Origin: Bog-756 sp963701325
Lineage (GTDB): Bacteria; Actinomycetota; Acidimicrobiia; Acidimicrobiales; RAAP-2
Length of the DNA stretch: 64,000 bases
Assembly: GCA_963701325.1 (NCBI GenBank)
Contig: OY969604.1
Coordinates: 2,294,001-2,358,000 of the forward strand
Direction: 5' to 3'
The position numbers were made by a program, and so were the translations under genes. The notes under the pieces were generated by a model that did not search any database, was not told the DNA's origin, and was given only the letters and a program-made list of their open reading frames with translations. Positions 8,900 to 17,252 of the stretch are shown piece by piece (within the stretch, counting starts at the first letter, position 1; every line of letters begins with the position of its first letter).

Positions 8900-10471
8900 T
8901 CAGAGCAGCGAGGGCACCACGGCTTCGACCAGGCTCGGCCCGGGCGTTGCGAGCGCCCGCCCGAGCTCCTTGCCGAACTCGTCTGCTGTGTCCGCGCGCG
9001 CTGCATGGAGGCCGAATCCCGCGGCGAGCTGCACGAAGTCGATGTCCGGCCGACCGAGATCGAGCATCTCCCTCGCTCGCGGTCCTGGAGGCTCGGCACC
9101 GACCCGGTCGAGCTCCATGTTGAGCACAGCGTACGACCGGTTGTTGAGCAGGATCGTGGTGACGTCGAGCCCGGAGCGGGCCATCGACCAGAGGGCCTGG
9201 ACCGTATAGAGCGCGCTCCCGTCCGCCTCGAGCGCGACCACCCGACGATCGGGCGCGGCCACAGCGGCGCCCACCGCCACCGGCAGACCCTGGCCGATGG
9301 CGCCGCCGGTCAGGGTGAGCCAGTCGTGCGGGGGACTTCCGGCGGTCGCCCCGGGCGCGAAGAGGCCGGCCGTGTTGCCCTCGTCCGAGACGATGGCGCC
9401 CTCGGGCAGCAGCGAGCCGAGGGCCTGACACACGGACTGTGCGGTGAGCGGGCCGGTCGGGAGATCGGGTACTTCGGGCTCCTGGCGGACGCCGCGGCCG
9501 GACACGGCTCCGGTCAGCTCGCAGATGGCGGCCATGGCCGAGACGGCGTCGTCGGCCGGTCCGATCGCAACGTGGACCGTGCAGTCTTCGGGCACCAGGT
9601 CGCTGGGCTTGTCCGGGTAGGCGAAGAAGGAGACCGGGGACTTGGCGTCGAGCAACACGAGGTGCCGGATGCCGGCGAGCTGCATGGCCGTGAACTCCGC
9701 CAGATAGGCCAGCCGTTCGACAGGGGGGCGGCCGCTGCCGCGTTCGAGCCGGGCCGGGAAGGTTTCGGCGAAGAGTCTGGCCCCGGTCGCGGCCGCCAGG
9801 TCCGCGGCCGCGTCGAGCAGGGCGCCCCGGCAGACCCGACCCCCGAGCAGCAGGGCCGACGGCTCCCCCGACCGCAGGCCCGCGGCGGCGGCCTCGAGGA
9901 CACCCGCATCGGGAGCCTTTCCCGGCGCCGGCCCGACCGGCGCGCCCGACCGCGGGGCCACCGCCACCCCCCCCTCGGACCAGGAGACGTCGGCCGGCAG
10001 GATCAGGGTGGCCACCGCCCCGGGGGGGCCGTAGGCGGCGACCATGGCGTCGCGGGCGTCCGCGCCCAACGAGACGGTCGATTCGGCGCTGCGTACGAAG
10101 GTGGAGACGTTCCGGGCCACCGTGGCGATGTCCGACTGGAGCTGGGCGTCGTAGGCCCGGTGGGAGATGGCGTGGTCGCCGACGATGCTGACGACCGGGC
10201 TCCGGGCCCGTCTTGCGTTGTGCAGGTTGGCAAGGCCGTTGCCGAGTCCGGGGCCGAGGTGAAGGAGGGTGGCCGCGGGCCGGCCCGCGATCCGTGCGTA
10301 CCCGTCGGCGGCCCCGGTGGCAACGCCCTCGAACAGGGCCAGTACCCCGCGCATACCGGTCACGTCGTCGAGCGCCCCGACGAAGTGCATCTCGGAGGTG
10401 CCGGGATTCATGAAGCAGGTGTCGACCCCGTGATCGACCAGGGTGCGGATGAGCGACTGGGCTCCGTTCAC
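8900..10471 (-). CDS. IlvX-like acetolactate synthase family thiamine-diphosphate enzyme
   Basis: A 523-residue protein with the N-terminal pyrimidine-binding domain (NPGTSEMHFVGALDD, then LFEGVATGAADGYARIAG with the catalytic-type glutamate) and a C-terminal diphosphate-binding domain containing EADGSALYTVQALW and a downstream NNRSY. It resembles mycobacterial IlvX, a large-subunit paralogue of acetolactate synthase or benzoylformate decarboxylase whose substrate is unsettled. No regulatory small subunit is nearby, so a role in branched-chain amino-acid synthesis is doubtful. The GTG start overlaps the stop of the FAD oxidase by four bases (GTGA), which suggests the two enzymes act in one pathway, perhaps on a 2-hydroxy or 2-oxo acid. 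The stop lies directly beside the truncated EAL gene. Confidence 0.8.
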   Translation of the reverse strand: MNGAQSLIRTLVDHGVDTCFMNPGTSEMHFVGALDDVTGMRGVLALFEGVATGAADGYARIAGRPAATLLHLGPGLGNGLANLHNARRARSPVVSIVGDHAISHRAYDAQLQSDIATVARNVSTFVRSAESTVSLGADARDAMVAAYGPPGAVATLILPADVSWSEGGVAVAPRSGAPVGPAPGKAPDAGVLEAAAAGLRSGEPSALLLGGRVCRGALLDAAADLAAATGARLFAETFPARLERGSGRPPVERLAYLAEFTAMQLAGIRHLVLLDAKSPVSFFAYPDKPSDLVPEDCTVHVAIGPADDAVSAMAAICELTGAVSGRGVRQEPEVPDLPTGPLTAQSVCQALGSLLPEGAIVSDEGNTAGLFAPGATAGSPPHDWLTLTGGAIGQGLPVAVGAAVAAPDRRVVALEADGSALYTVQALWSMARSGLDVTTILLNNRSYAVLNMELDRVGAEPPGPRAREMLDLGRPDIDFVQLAAGFGLHAARADTADEFGKELGRALATPGPSLVEAVVPSLL

Positions 10472-11901
10472 TGTCGCGGTCGTCCGGCGCCGGCCGGTAC
10501 GGGATCGGTCGCGGTGAGCATCGTGCCCGGGTTGAGCACGCCGATGGGATCGAATGCCGCCTTGATACGGCGCATGAGGGCGAGCTTGACCGGGTCCTCG
10601 AGGTCGGTGAACGCCTCACGCTTGCGCGTGCCGATGCCGTGCTCGCCGGAGATCGCCCCGCCGAGCTCGAACCCGGCGGTCAGGATGTCCCGGATCAAGC
10701 GATGGCGGACGGCCGGATCGGGTTGGAAGACCGAGAGATGCACGTTGCCGTCACCGACGTGGCCACAGCCGGTCACGAGGGACCCGGTGTCGGTGGCCAG
10801 CCCGCCGACCGCGTCGAGAAAGGCCGGGATCGAGGCCCGCGGCACCACCGTGTCGACGATGTCGTCGGCACCTGCTGCCTTGGCCGCCCAGAAGGCCCGC
10901 TCGCGTGCGGCGATGAGATCGGCACCGGCGTGTGCGGGCAGGACGTAGACCTCGAGCGCGCCGAGCTCGACGAGCTGTTCTGCGACAGCGGCGGTGTCCT
11001 CTTCGAGCCGATCGGCGTGGTGGTCCTCGAGCACGATGACCAGGTACGCGAGCGCTCGTTCGCGCATCGTCTCGGGGATCCCGAGGTCGATGCCCGCGTT
11101 GGCGGTGATGCCGGCCATCGAGATCTTGTCGATGTACTCGACCAGTAGCGGCCCGACGCCACTCGCCACGAGGGGCGGCACCGCGGCGGTCACCTCGGTG
11201 ATGGTGGCGAACGGGGCGAGGAGGGTGGCGAGGTGCTCCGGTCGCGGATGGAGTCGGAGGATGGCGCGGGTGACCAGCGCGAGGGTACCTTCGGACCCGA
11301 GGATGAGCTGGGTGAGGTCGTAGCCGCTGGTGGCCTTCACGAACTTTCCGCCCGACGAGATGACCTCGCCCGTGCCGAGGACGGCCTCGACGCCGAGGAC
11401 GTGGTGTCGGGTCACGCCGTACTTGACCGCCCGCATCCCGCCGGCGTTGGTGGCGACGTTGCCTCCGAGACTGGCCGACTGCTCTCCGGGGAAGACCGGG
11501 TACACCAGGCCGTGGGGGAGGAGGGCGGCGTCCAGGGCCGACAGGGTGACTCCCGGTTCGACCACTGCGACGTGGTTGGCGAGGTCGATCTCGAGGATGG
11601 CGTCCATCCGCTCGAAGGAGACCACGATCCCCCCGGGGACCGGGATCGCTCCACCGGACAGGCCGGTCCCCGAACCGCGGGCGGTCACGGGGATTCCCTC
11701 GGCAGCGGCAGCGCGCACGATGGCGGCCACCTCGTCGGTCGTCCCGGGCCGGACGACCAGGCGGGGCCGGACCGGCTCGCTCCCGAGGGACTCGTCGTGG
11801 GTCGCGTCCTCGTGCACGCCGTCGCCGACGTCCACGTGGGGGGCGCCGATGAGGTCCACCAACAGGTCCTCGATCACCCCGGAACGTGTGCCAGGCACCA
11901 T
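10468..11901 (-). CDS. GlcD/D-lactate dehydrogenase-type FAD-linked oxidase
   Basis: A 477-residue flavoprotein. The FAD_binding_4 domain shows RPGTTDEVAAIVRAA, then VTARGSGTGLSGGAIPV, NAGGMRAVKYGVT and LILGSEGTLALVT; the C-terminal FAD-oxidase domain ends with SGEHGIGTRKREAF. These enzymes oxidise 2-hydroxy acids such as D-lactate or glycolate to 2-oxo acids. Start ATG 11901 is preceded by GGAGGG at a good distance; the frame runs on to 12051 without supporting signals. It is translationally coupled to the IlvX-like gene, which could consume the 2-oxo acid product (inference). It is divergent to ctaG. Confidence 0.9.
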   Translation of the reverse strand: MVPGTRSGVIEDLLVDLIGAPHVDVGDGVHEDATHDESLGSEPVRPRLVVRPGTTDEVAAIVRAAAAEGIPVTARGSGTGLSGGAIPVPGGIVVSFERMDAILEIDLANHVAVVEPGVTLSALDAALLPHGLVYPVFPGEQSASLGGNVATNAGGMRAVKYGVTRHHVLGVEAVLGTGEVISSGGKFVKATSGYDLTQLILGSEGTLALVTRAILRLHPRPEHLATLLAPFATITEVTAAVPPLVASGVGPLLVEYIDKISMAGITANAGIDLGIPETMRERALAYLVIVLEDHHADRLEEDTAAVAEQLVELGALEVYVLPAHAGADLIAARERAFWAAKAAGADDIVDTVVPRASIPAFLDAVGGLATDTGSLVTGCGHVGDGNVHLSVFQPDPAVRHRLIRDILTAGFELGGAISGEHGIGTRKREAFTDLEDPVKLALMRRIKAAFDPIGVLNPGTMLTATDPVPAGAGRPRQ

Positions 11902-11983
11902 CGACAGCCCTCCTCGTCGCCGACCGAACGCTATCGTGCCCGTCGCCGCGGCGGCCCGAATGGGCACCCACTGCCGGCATCGG

Positions 11984-11989
11984 TAGGCT
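11984..11989 (+). promoter_or_regulatory. Leaderless -10 element of ctaG
   Basis: TAGGCT ends 6 bases before the GTG at 11996, so the transcript probably starts at the start codon. The same hexamer and spacing occur before the DUF2461 gene (61054-61059, minus strand). Confidence 0.45.
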
Positions 11990-11995
11990 GAACGG

Positions 11996-13001
11996 GTGCC
12001 TTCGATGCCCGGCATGCCCGGCGTCCATCCTGTGCCGTTCACGCTCCACAACGCGCTCGACCCGCTGGGACGTCTCCCCGTTCGCCATCTTCGTCCTGGC
12101 CGCGGTGCTCGCGGTCGGGATCTGGTACCTGCAGTCGGTCTGGGCGCTGTCGGCCAGGGACCGCTCGTGGGGGGCCGGTCGGACGGTCTCCTTCCTGGCC
12201 GGGCTTGTCGCGCTCGATCTCGCGCTGCAATCGCCGGTGGCCACGATGACCATGGGGTACTTCCAGGCCCACGTCATCCAGCACCTCCTACTGATGCTGG
12301 TGGCTCCGCCGCTCCTGGCGATGGGAGCGCCGATGACGCTGGCCCTCCAGACCTCCGGGAGGTCCACCAAGATCCGGTTGCTCCGGATCCTCAACTCACG
12401 GCCGTTCAAGGTGCTCTCCCACCCCCTGCCCGTCTGGTTCCTCTACTACTTCACGATGTTCGCCTTCTTCCTGACCTTCGCGCTTGAGTTCGCCATGACC
12501 CACATGTGGGTGATGGACCTCATCAACATCGGCTTCCTGTTCGGCGCCACCCTGTTCTGGTGGCCGGTGGTGGGGATCGACCCGATCCCGCACTGGAAGA
12601 TGAGCCACGGTGCGCGCATGGTCAACCTGCTGATCGGGGTGCCGGTCGAGTCGTTCCTGGCACTCGCCCTCCTGACCGCCACCCGGCCGGCCGCCGAGAT
12701 GTACTCCGTCTCGAGCACGCACTCCGGCGCGGGGATCCTCTGGGTCGGTGCAGAGGTGTTCACCTTCGTCGCCCTGATCCCGGTGTTCGTCCAGTGGATG
12801 CACTCGGAGGAGCGCCAGACCGCCCGGCTCGACGCGGAGCTGGACGCGGAACGGGCCGCCGCCGGGCAGCCCGATGGTCCGGTGCCCGTCGCCGGAGATG
12901 GCGGAGGCACAGAGGGACCGCCGGTCGGGTGGGCTCAGGCAGCGGGGGCCAAGGCCGGCCCGCCCGTCGGGTGGGCTCAGAGAGCCGGAGCGAAGATGTA
13001 G
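11996..13001 (+). CDS. ctaG: CtaG/caa3-type cytochrome c oxidase assembly protein, with a frameshift near its 5' end
   Basis: A polytopic membrane protein of the caa3_CtaG family, required for insertion of copper or haem into cytochrome oxidase. The signature FQAHVIQHLLLMLVAPPLLA is followed by several helices and HWKMSHGARM. The first residues (starting GTG 11996, ending TLHNALD) are in one frame and the rest (RWDVSPFAIF onward) in another. Removing one C from the CCC at 12061-12063 joins them as NALDRWDVSPFAIF, giving 334 residues. The downstream frame alone has no credible start. The hydrophilic C-terminus contains two copies of PPVGWAQ-AGAK and overlaps the end of the convergent RodZ-like gene by 25 bases. 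Confidence 0.75.
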
Positions 13002-14155
13002 GTGAAGGGGGTTGTCGTCGGAGCGACCAAGAGCGCGTTCTTCCCCTTGACCGTGACGCCGACCACCACTCTCGAGGAACCGACCTGCACGGTCATCGTG
13101 CCCTGGGACGGGAAGGCGAGGACCTTGCCCCCCGGTTCGACCGCGCTGACCAGCGGCACCGGCGACGTCGAGCTCGTGATCTGGACCCAGCAGGGTCCAG
13201 AGGTCGCCACCGCGACGGTGAAGCGCGCGTCGGCCACTGCATAGGAGGCGCTGGAGGGGCTCGAGCCCGAGGACTGCACCGCCGCCGTCTGGTGGTGTCC
13301 GCGCCCGTGTGCGGCGGAGCCTGCCTTCGCCGGCGGCGCGGTGGAGGCGGCGGTAACCGGCGGCGAGGTCGGGCTCGAGGTCGGACCCTGAGTCGCCGGC
13401 GGCGCGGTGGAGGCGGCGGTCGCCGGCGGCGCGGCACTGAGGGCGCTCGGCTGGACCACGCGGAGGATGTGCCCGCTGGCCAGCAGGTTCGGTCTGATCG
13501 CCAGGAGCACGAATCCCGCCAGCACCGCGGCAACCAGGACGACGGCGATCCAGGTGAACAGCTTGAGCGAGGTCGGCGCACGCATCCGGCGACGCTCCCG
13601 GGCCAGCGCCCGACGGCTCTGGCGGAGCTCGTTGCGCGGAAGGACGGGGAAGGTGCCGGTCGGAGGTCCGGTCGAGACCTCGTACCCCGACGAGCCCGGG
13701 CCGGCCGCCGAGGTCGACCGTCCGCCGACCCGCGGGACCCGGCCGGTCTGGGTGAATGCCCGCAGATGGTCGGGGCCGGTGGTCACTGCGGCCACCACCC
13801 CGGTGACCGGCTGGTTGACCCGGGTCCGGTCCGAAGCCGCCGATCCGTCCGGGGCAGCCTGCCAGGCGTCGATGTACTGGAGGGCGAGGGCATCGCCGTC
13901 GAGACCGAGAAAGGTTGCATACCGGCGAAGCGTGGAGATGGCCACAGCCTGGTCCGGCAGCCCGTTCAGCTCGCCCCGCTCGAGCGCTTCGATCTGGGTG
14001 ATCGGCCTGCTCAGGCGGTCGTGGACCGAAAGGAGATCCAACCCGCGGTCCTCGTGGGCCTGCCGGAGCTGCCGGCCGATCGCCTCGGCGGTTGCGGCGG
14101 GCGACTGCTCCTGTTGGTCGTCGCGACGGCGAGTGGTTCCGCCTCGGGGCCGCAT
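12977..14155 (-). CDS. RodZ-like helix-turn-helix membrane protein
   Basis: A 392-residue protein. An N-terminal HTH_25 domain (IGRQLRQAHEDRGLDLLSVH, then ITQIEALERGELNGLP and ISTLRRYATFLGLD) is followed by a disordered linker. Next come one transmembrane helix (LFTWIAVVLVAAVLAGFVLL), a Pro/Ala/Thr-rich spacer with PPATAAS-type repeats, and a C-terminal beta domain (DARFTVAVATSGPCWVQI to the end) of the DUF4115 type. This order is that of RodZ, which links the MreB cytoskeleton to the wall synthesis machinery. ATG 14155 is chosen for GAGGAG upstream; the frame extends to 14302 without support. A possible -10 TACGCT lies at 14187-14192 on the minus strand. Confidence 0.8.
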   Translation of the reverse strand: MRPRGGTTRRRDDQQEQSPAATAEAIGRQLRQAHEDRGLDLLSVHDRLSRPITQIEALERGELNGLPDQAVAISTLRRYATFLGLDGDALALQYIDAWQAAPDGSAASDRTRVNQPVTGVVAAVTTGPDHLRAFTQTGRVPRVGGRSTSAAGPGSSGYEVSTGPPTGTFPVLPRNELRQSRRALARERRRMRAPTSLKLFTWIAVVLVAAVLAGFVLLAIRPNLLASGHILRVVQPSALSAAPPATAASTAPPATQGPTSSPTSPPVTAASTAPPAKAGSAAHGRGHHQTAAVQSSGSSPSSASYAVADARFTVAVATSGPCWVQITSSTSPVPLVSAVEPGGKVLAFPSQGTMTVQVGSSRVVVGVTVKGKNALLVAPTTTPFTYIFAPAL

Positions 14156-14332
14156 CACCTGGGTCTCCTCACGTAAGCCTCCGACCAGCGTACTTGTCCG
14201 GCGGCGATCGCAGGCCCACAGGCACGGGCCATCCGGCGGAATGTTGTGCGCGCGAACTAGTGTTGGGTGCGGTGGAGACGGTCCCCTGGCACGCTGGTGC
14301 ACGGGCGGGGGCCGCTACGTGAGGAGAGTGAC

Positions 14333-15298
14333 ATGCCTGCAGTGACCGTTGACGACGTACTGACCCTTCCCCGGGTGGCGAGGCCCGACCCCGCAACCGC
14401 AACGGGGCGCCCGGTGCTCTCGGTGACCACGGCTCCGGCCGGGCTCGAGGGGGAGGGCTTTCCTGTTCGGCGCGCCTTCGCCGGAGTGGACCCGGTCCAT
14501 CTGGACCCGTTCGTCCACATGGACCAGATGGGTGAGGTGCACTACGCACCAGGTGAGCCCAAGGGCACGCCGTGGCACCCGCACCGTGGATTCGAGACGG
14601 TGACCTACATGATCGACGGCACCTTCCAGCACCAGGACTCGATCGGAGGCGGCGGTCTGATCACCAACGGGGACACCCAGTGGATGACCGCCGGCGGGGG
14701 GATCCTCCACATCGAGGCGCCGCCCGAGGAACTGGTCGCATCCGGTGGGCTCTTCCACGGGATCCAGCTGTGGGTGAACCTGCCGCGGGCCGACAAGATG
14801 ATCGCTCCGCGCTACCAGGACATCGCGCGCGGCAACGTCGCACTCCTGACCACGCCCGACGGTGGCGGGCTGCTTCGTCTCATCGCCGGAGACCTCGACG
14901 GTCACGTGGGACCGGGCTCGACGCACTCCCCGATGGCCATGGTCCACGCCACGGTCTCTGCCGGTGCCTCGGTCACGATCCCGTGGCGCGCGGACTTCAA
15001 CGCCCTCGTCTACGTGCTCGCCGGCGAAGGCACCGTGGGTGAGGAACGGCGCCCCGTCGTCACCGGCCAGCTCGCCGTGTTCGGGGAGGGGGACTCGCTC
15101 ACCCTGTCGGCGTCGGACACCAGGAGTGGAGGAACCACCGGCCTCGACGTGCTCGTGCTCGGCGGCCGCCCCATCCGGGAGCCGGTGTTCGCGTACGGAC
15201 CCTTCGTGATGAACACCCGCGAGGAGGTGGCCCAGGCCTTCGAGGACTATCAGGCGGGCCGACTCGGGCAGGTCCCCGCGGAGCACATCGGCTCCTGA
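14333..15298 (+). CDS. Pirin family protein
   Basis: A 321-residue bicupin. The N-terminal cupin contains the pirin signature HPHRGFETVTYM with the metal-binding histidines, preceded by LDPFVHMDQMG and followed by a later histidine and glutamate (GGGILHIEAPPEE). The C-terminal cupin continues to ARPIREPVFAYGPF-like sequence. Pirins are non-haem metal proteins; some have quercetinase activity or modulate metabolic enzymes and transcription, and the role here is unknown. The start ATG 14333 follows GAGGAG by 6 bases. Its stop lies only 5 bases from the stop of the convergent LCP gene, so there is no intergenic terminator. Confidence 0.9.
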   Translation: MPAVTVDDVLTLPRVARPDPATATGRPVLSVTTAPAGLEGEGFPVRRAFAGVDPVHLDPFVHMDQMGEVHYAPGEPKGTPWHPHRGFETVTYMIDGTFQHQDSIGGGGLITNGDTQWMTAGGGILHIEAPPEELVASGGLFHGIQLWVNLPRADKMIAPRYQDIARGNVALLTTPDGGGLLRLIAGDLDGHVGPGSTHSPMAMVHATVSAGASVTIPWRADFNALVYVLAGEGTVGEERRPVVTGQLAVFGEGDSLTLSASDTRSGGTTGLDVLVLGGRPIREPVFAYGPFVMNTREEVAQAFEDYQAGRLGQVPAEHIGS

Positions 15299-15303
15299 TT
15301 CCC

Positions 15304-17166
15304 TCAGGTCCCTTCTCCACCCGTTGGGGTGCAGGAACGCGGATCCCAGGGCTGGAGGGCGGCCGTCGCCGGGGTCACCGGTTGGAAGGCGCCGCTCGAG
15401 GCGGAGGTGGAGCCGGTCGCGGGCACCGCGGCGGTCGTCGGGGTGGCGGTCGTCGGGGTGGCGGTCGTCGGGGTGGCGGTCGTCGGGGGAGCGACCGGCG
15501 ACGACGTGGTTGTGGACGCCGGCGGGTTGACCGAGAACTGGGTGCCGGTGACGACGGTGACCTGGGCGCCGTCGCTGGTCGGCCCGAGGGCGGTGATGAC
15601 GGCTCCGGTCACCGACCGGGCCACCGTCTCGGCAGCAGCCTGGTCGGCCGCGGTCTTGTGGGCGAAGTACACGACGGTCTCTGCTTCGCTACCCACCGGT
15701 GTCGAGTCGCCGACGCCGGTGATCTGGAATCCCAGGGCGTGCAGCGCGTCGCCGGTGTCCGTGGCCTGGCTGTAGGTGCCGCTCCCGTTGAGGACCGAGA
15801 CGGTCACCGTGCCCGGAGCGGGTAGCGGCTCTCCGGTCATCGGGTTGGTCGAAGCGCTGATGTGCAGGAATTGGTCGATGACCTGGTCGTCCTGGGAGAT
15901 CGACGGGAACTCGATGTCGCCGTAGTAGCCCCCCTGGTAGAGGTACGAACCGAGCTGGTCGACCTCGACCGGAAGGGTGAGCTGGGGAGCCGAGTTCACG
16001 TTGACCGAGTGGAAGTCGAGGGCGATCCCCACCATGTCTCCTGACGAGAAGGTGCGGTCGACATTGAGTTGGGACGCCACCCCGCTCACCAGCTGCTCGT
16101 CGGTGATGGGGTTGGACAGGCCGTTCTTGGAGACCGCCGTCGCCAGCACGCGCAGGAACTCGTGGTCTCGGAGGATCCGGGCCAGATCGCTCTGGTTCTC
16201 CGACGGCCAGTAGGCCGGGTCGGAGGTCGTGACACCCGCTGGCTTGTACTGGAGGTGGCGGGCCCGCACCACCTGGAGGGCATGGAAGCCGTCGAGCGAC
16301 ACGCACCCCGGGGTCAGGACCTTGAGCCCGGAGTAGGCGTCGTAGACCGGCTCGGGGAAGTACATCTTGACCCCGCCGAGCGCGTCGACCACGTTGGCGA
16401 AGGTGTCGAAATTGAGCACCACGTAGTGCTGGATCGGGATCCCGAAGTCCTCGTTGATGGCGGCGACCAGCTGACTGGGGCCCTGATAGAGGGCTGCGTC
16501 GATCTTGTTGGCGCCGTTGCTGCGGGCATTGGGCACGAACAGGTCGCGGGGGATCGAGAGGATCGAGACGGAGCGCGTGTTCGGATCGAGATGCAGGATC
16601 ATGACCACGTCGCTGTTGATGCCGTTGACCCCCTGCGAGCACAGACCGTAGGCCGCGTTCTGCACCGTGAGGGCACAGCGGTCGGTGGAACCGACCAGAA
16701 GGATGTTCTCGGTCCCCGCGTCGGCACCAGTCGTCGGGACGTTGCTCAGGCCGCGTACGTCGAACCGGTGGATCTCGTGGTTGAGGTACCACGCATAGCC
16801 GGCCGTCCCCCCAACGATGACCACCACCACGGCGCCGATCGACCCGAGGACCCACCAGAGCCGGCGGTGACGCGACCGGTGCTTCTGCCGGGATGCCTCG
16901 GCCTCGGCGACACGCTCTCCGAGCTCGTGCAGTCCGCTCTCGTCGAACGTGGATACGGACACGGACACGGACACGGACACGGAGGCGGGACCTCTTCGCC
17001 GGTGGCGATGGCCCGTCCCGTTGTGCGATCGGGACGAGGAACGGGAGGCCTCCGAGCCGGAGCGCATCGCGTCGCCGAGCGCACGCAACCGGTCTTCGGA
17101 CGAGATGGGCGCAGGCGACGTCAGAGTGGATTCGGGCCCGGGGCCCTCCGGACCGCCTCGAGCCAT
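15304..17166 (-). CDS. LytR-CpsA-Psr (LCP) family cell-wall glycopolymer ligase
   Basis: A 620-residue membrane protein. A long basic cytoplasmic N-terminus includes an (SV)5 run. One transmembrane helix (WWVLGSIGAVVVVIVGG) follows, then an LCP domain with NSDVVMILHLDPNTRSVSIL, SIPRDLFVP, GANKIDAALYQG and later residues, and a C-terminal LytR_C domain (VTVSVLNGSGTYSQA). A Thr/Pro/Ala-rich tail encoded by 15-base tandem repeats closes the protein. LCP enzymes transfer lipid-linked glycopolymers such as teichoic acids or arabinogalactan to peptidoglycan. A -10 TACCGT ends 8 bases before the ATG, so the message may be leaderless. Confidence 0.9.
   Translation of the reverse strand: MARGGPEGPGPESTLTSPAPISSEDRLRALGDAMRSGSEASRSSSRSHNGTGHRHRRRGPASVSVSVSVSVSTFDESGLHELGERVAEAEASRQKHRSRHRRLWWVLGSIGAVVVVIVGGTAGYAWYLNHEIHRFDVRGLSNVPTTGADAGTENILLVGSTDRCALTVQNAAYGLCSQGVNGINSDVVMILHLDPNTRSVSILSIPRDLFVPNARSNGANKIDAALYQGPSQLVAAINEDFGIPIQHYVVLNFDTFANVVDALGGVKMYFPEPVYDAYSGLKVLTPGCVSLDGFHALQVVRARHLQYKPAGVTTSDPAYWPSENQSDLARILRDHEFLRVLATAVSKNGLSNPITDEQLVSGVASQLNVDRTFSSGDMVGIALDFHSVNVNSAPQLTLPVEVDQLGSYLYQGGYYGDIEFPSISQDDQVIDQFLHISASTNPMTGEPLPAPGTVTVSVLNGSGTYSQATDTGDALHALGFQITGVGDSTPVGSEAETVVYFAHKTAADQAAAETVARSVTGAVITALGPTSDGAQVTVVTGTQFSVNPPASTTTSSPVAPPTTATPTTATPTTATPTTAAVPATGSTSASSGAFQPVTPATAALQPWDPRSCTPTGGEGT
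15431..15490. repeat. 15-base tandem repeat (four units) in the LCP gene tail
   Basis: The unit GCGGTCGTCGGGGTG occurs three times exactly, and a fourth copy has a changed end. On the coding strand it encodes the TATPT-type linker. A unit length divisible by three allows copy-number change without frameshift. Confidence 0.85.
16951..16986. repeat. Hexanucleotide tandem repeat encoding (Ser-Val)n in the LCP gene
   Basis: Four exact GGACAC units at 16957-16980 are flanked by degenerate units; on the coding strand they read GTGTCC (Val-Ser). The array sits in the cytoplasmic tail ahead of the membrane helix and could vary in length in frame. Confidence 0.85.
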
Positions 17167-17174
17167 GGGTCAAG

Positions 17175-17180
17175 ACGGTA
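17175..17180 (-). promoter_or_regulatory. Possible leaderless -10 of the LCP gene
   Basis: On the minus strand TACCGT ends 8 bases before the LCP ATG at 17166, close to the distance expected between a -10 element and the transcription start. Confidence 0.35.
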
Positions 17181-17252
17181 GCAAGGCCAGCCGTCCGTTT
17201 GGTGGCAAACACCGCCCGGGAGCAGCGGTCGGAGGGCCATGTGCCGATGCGT

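Noticed and set aside
7301..10948. Plus-strand frames of 386 and 784 residues opposite the EAL and IlvX-like genes
   Set aside because: Composition is that of antisense codon shadow (rich in Arg, Gly, Glu and Asp); the minus-strand genes have full domain support.
15431..15490. A CRISPR-like array in the LCP tail
   Set aside because: The repeats are contiguous 15-base coding units without spacers.
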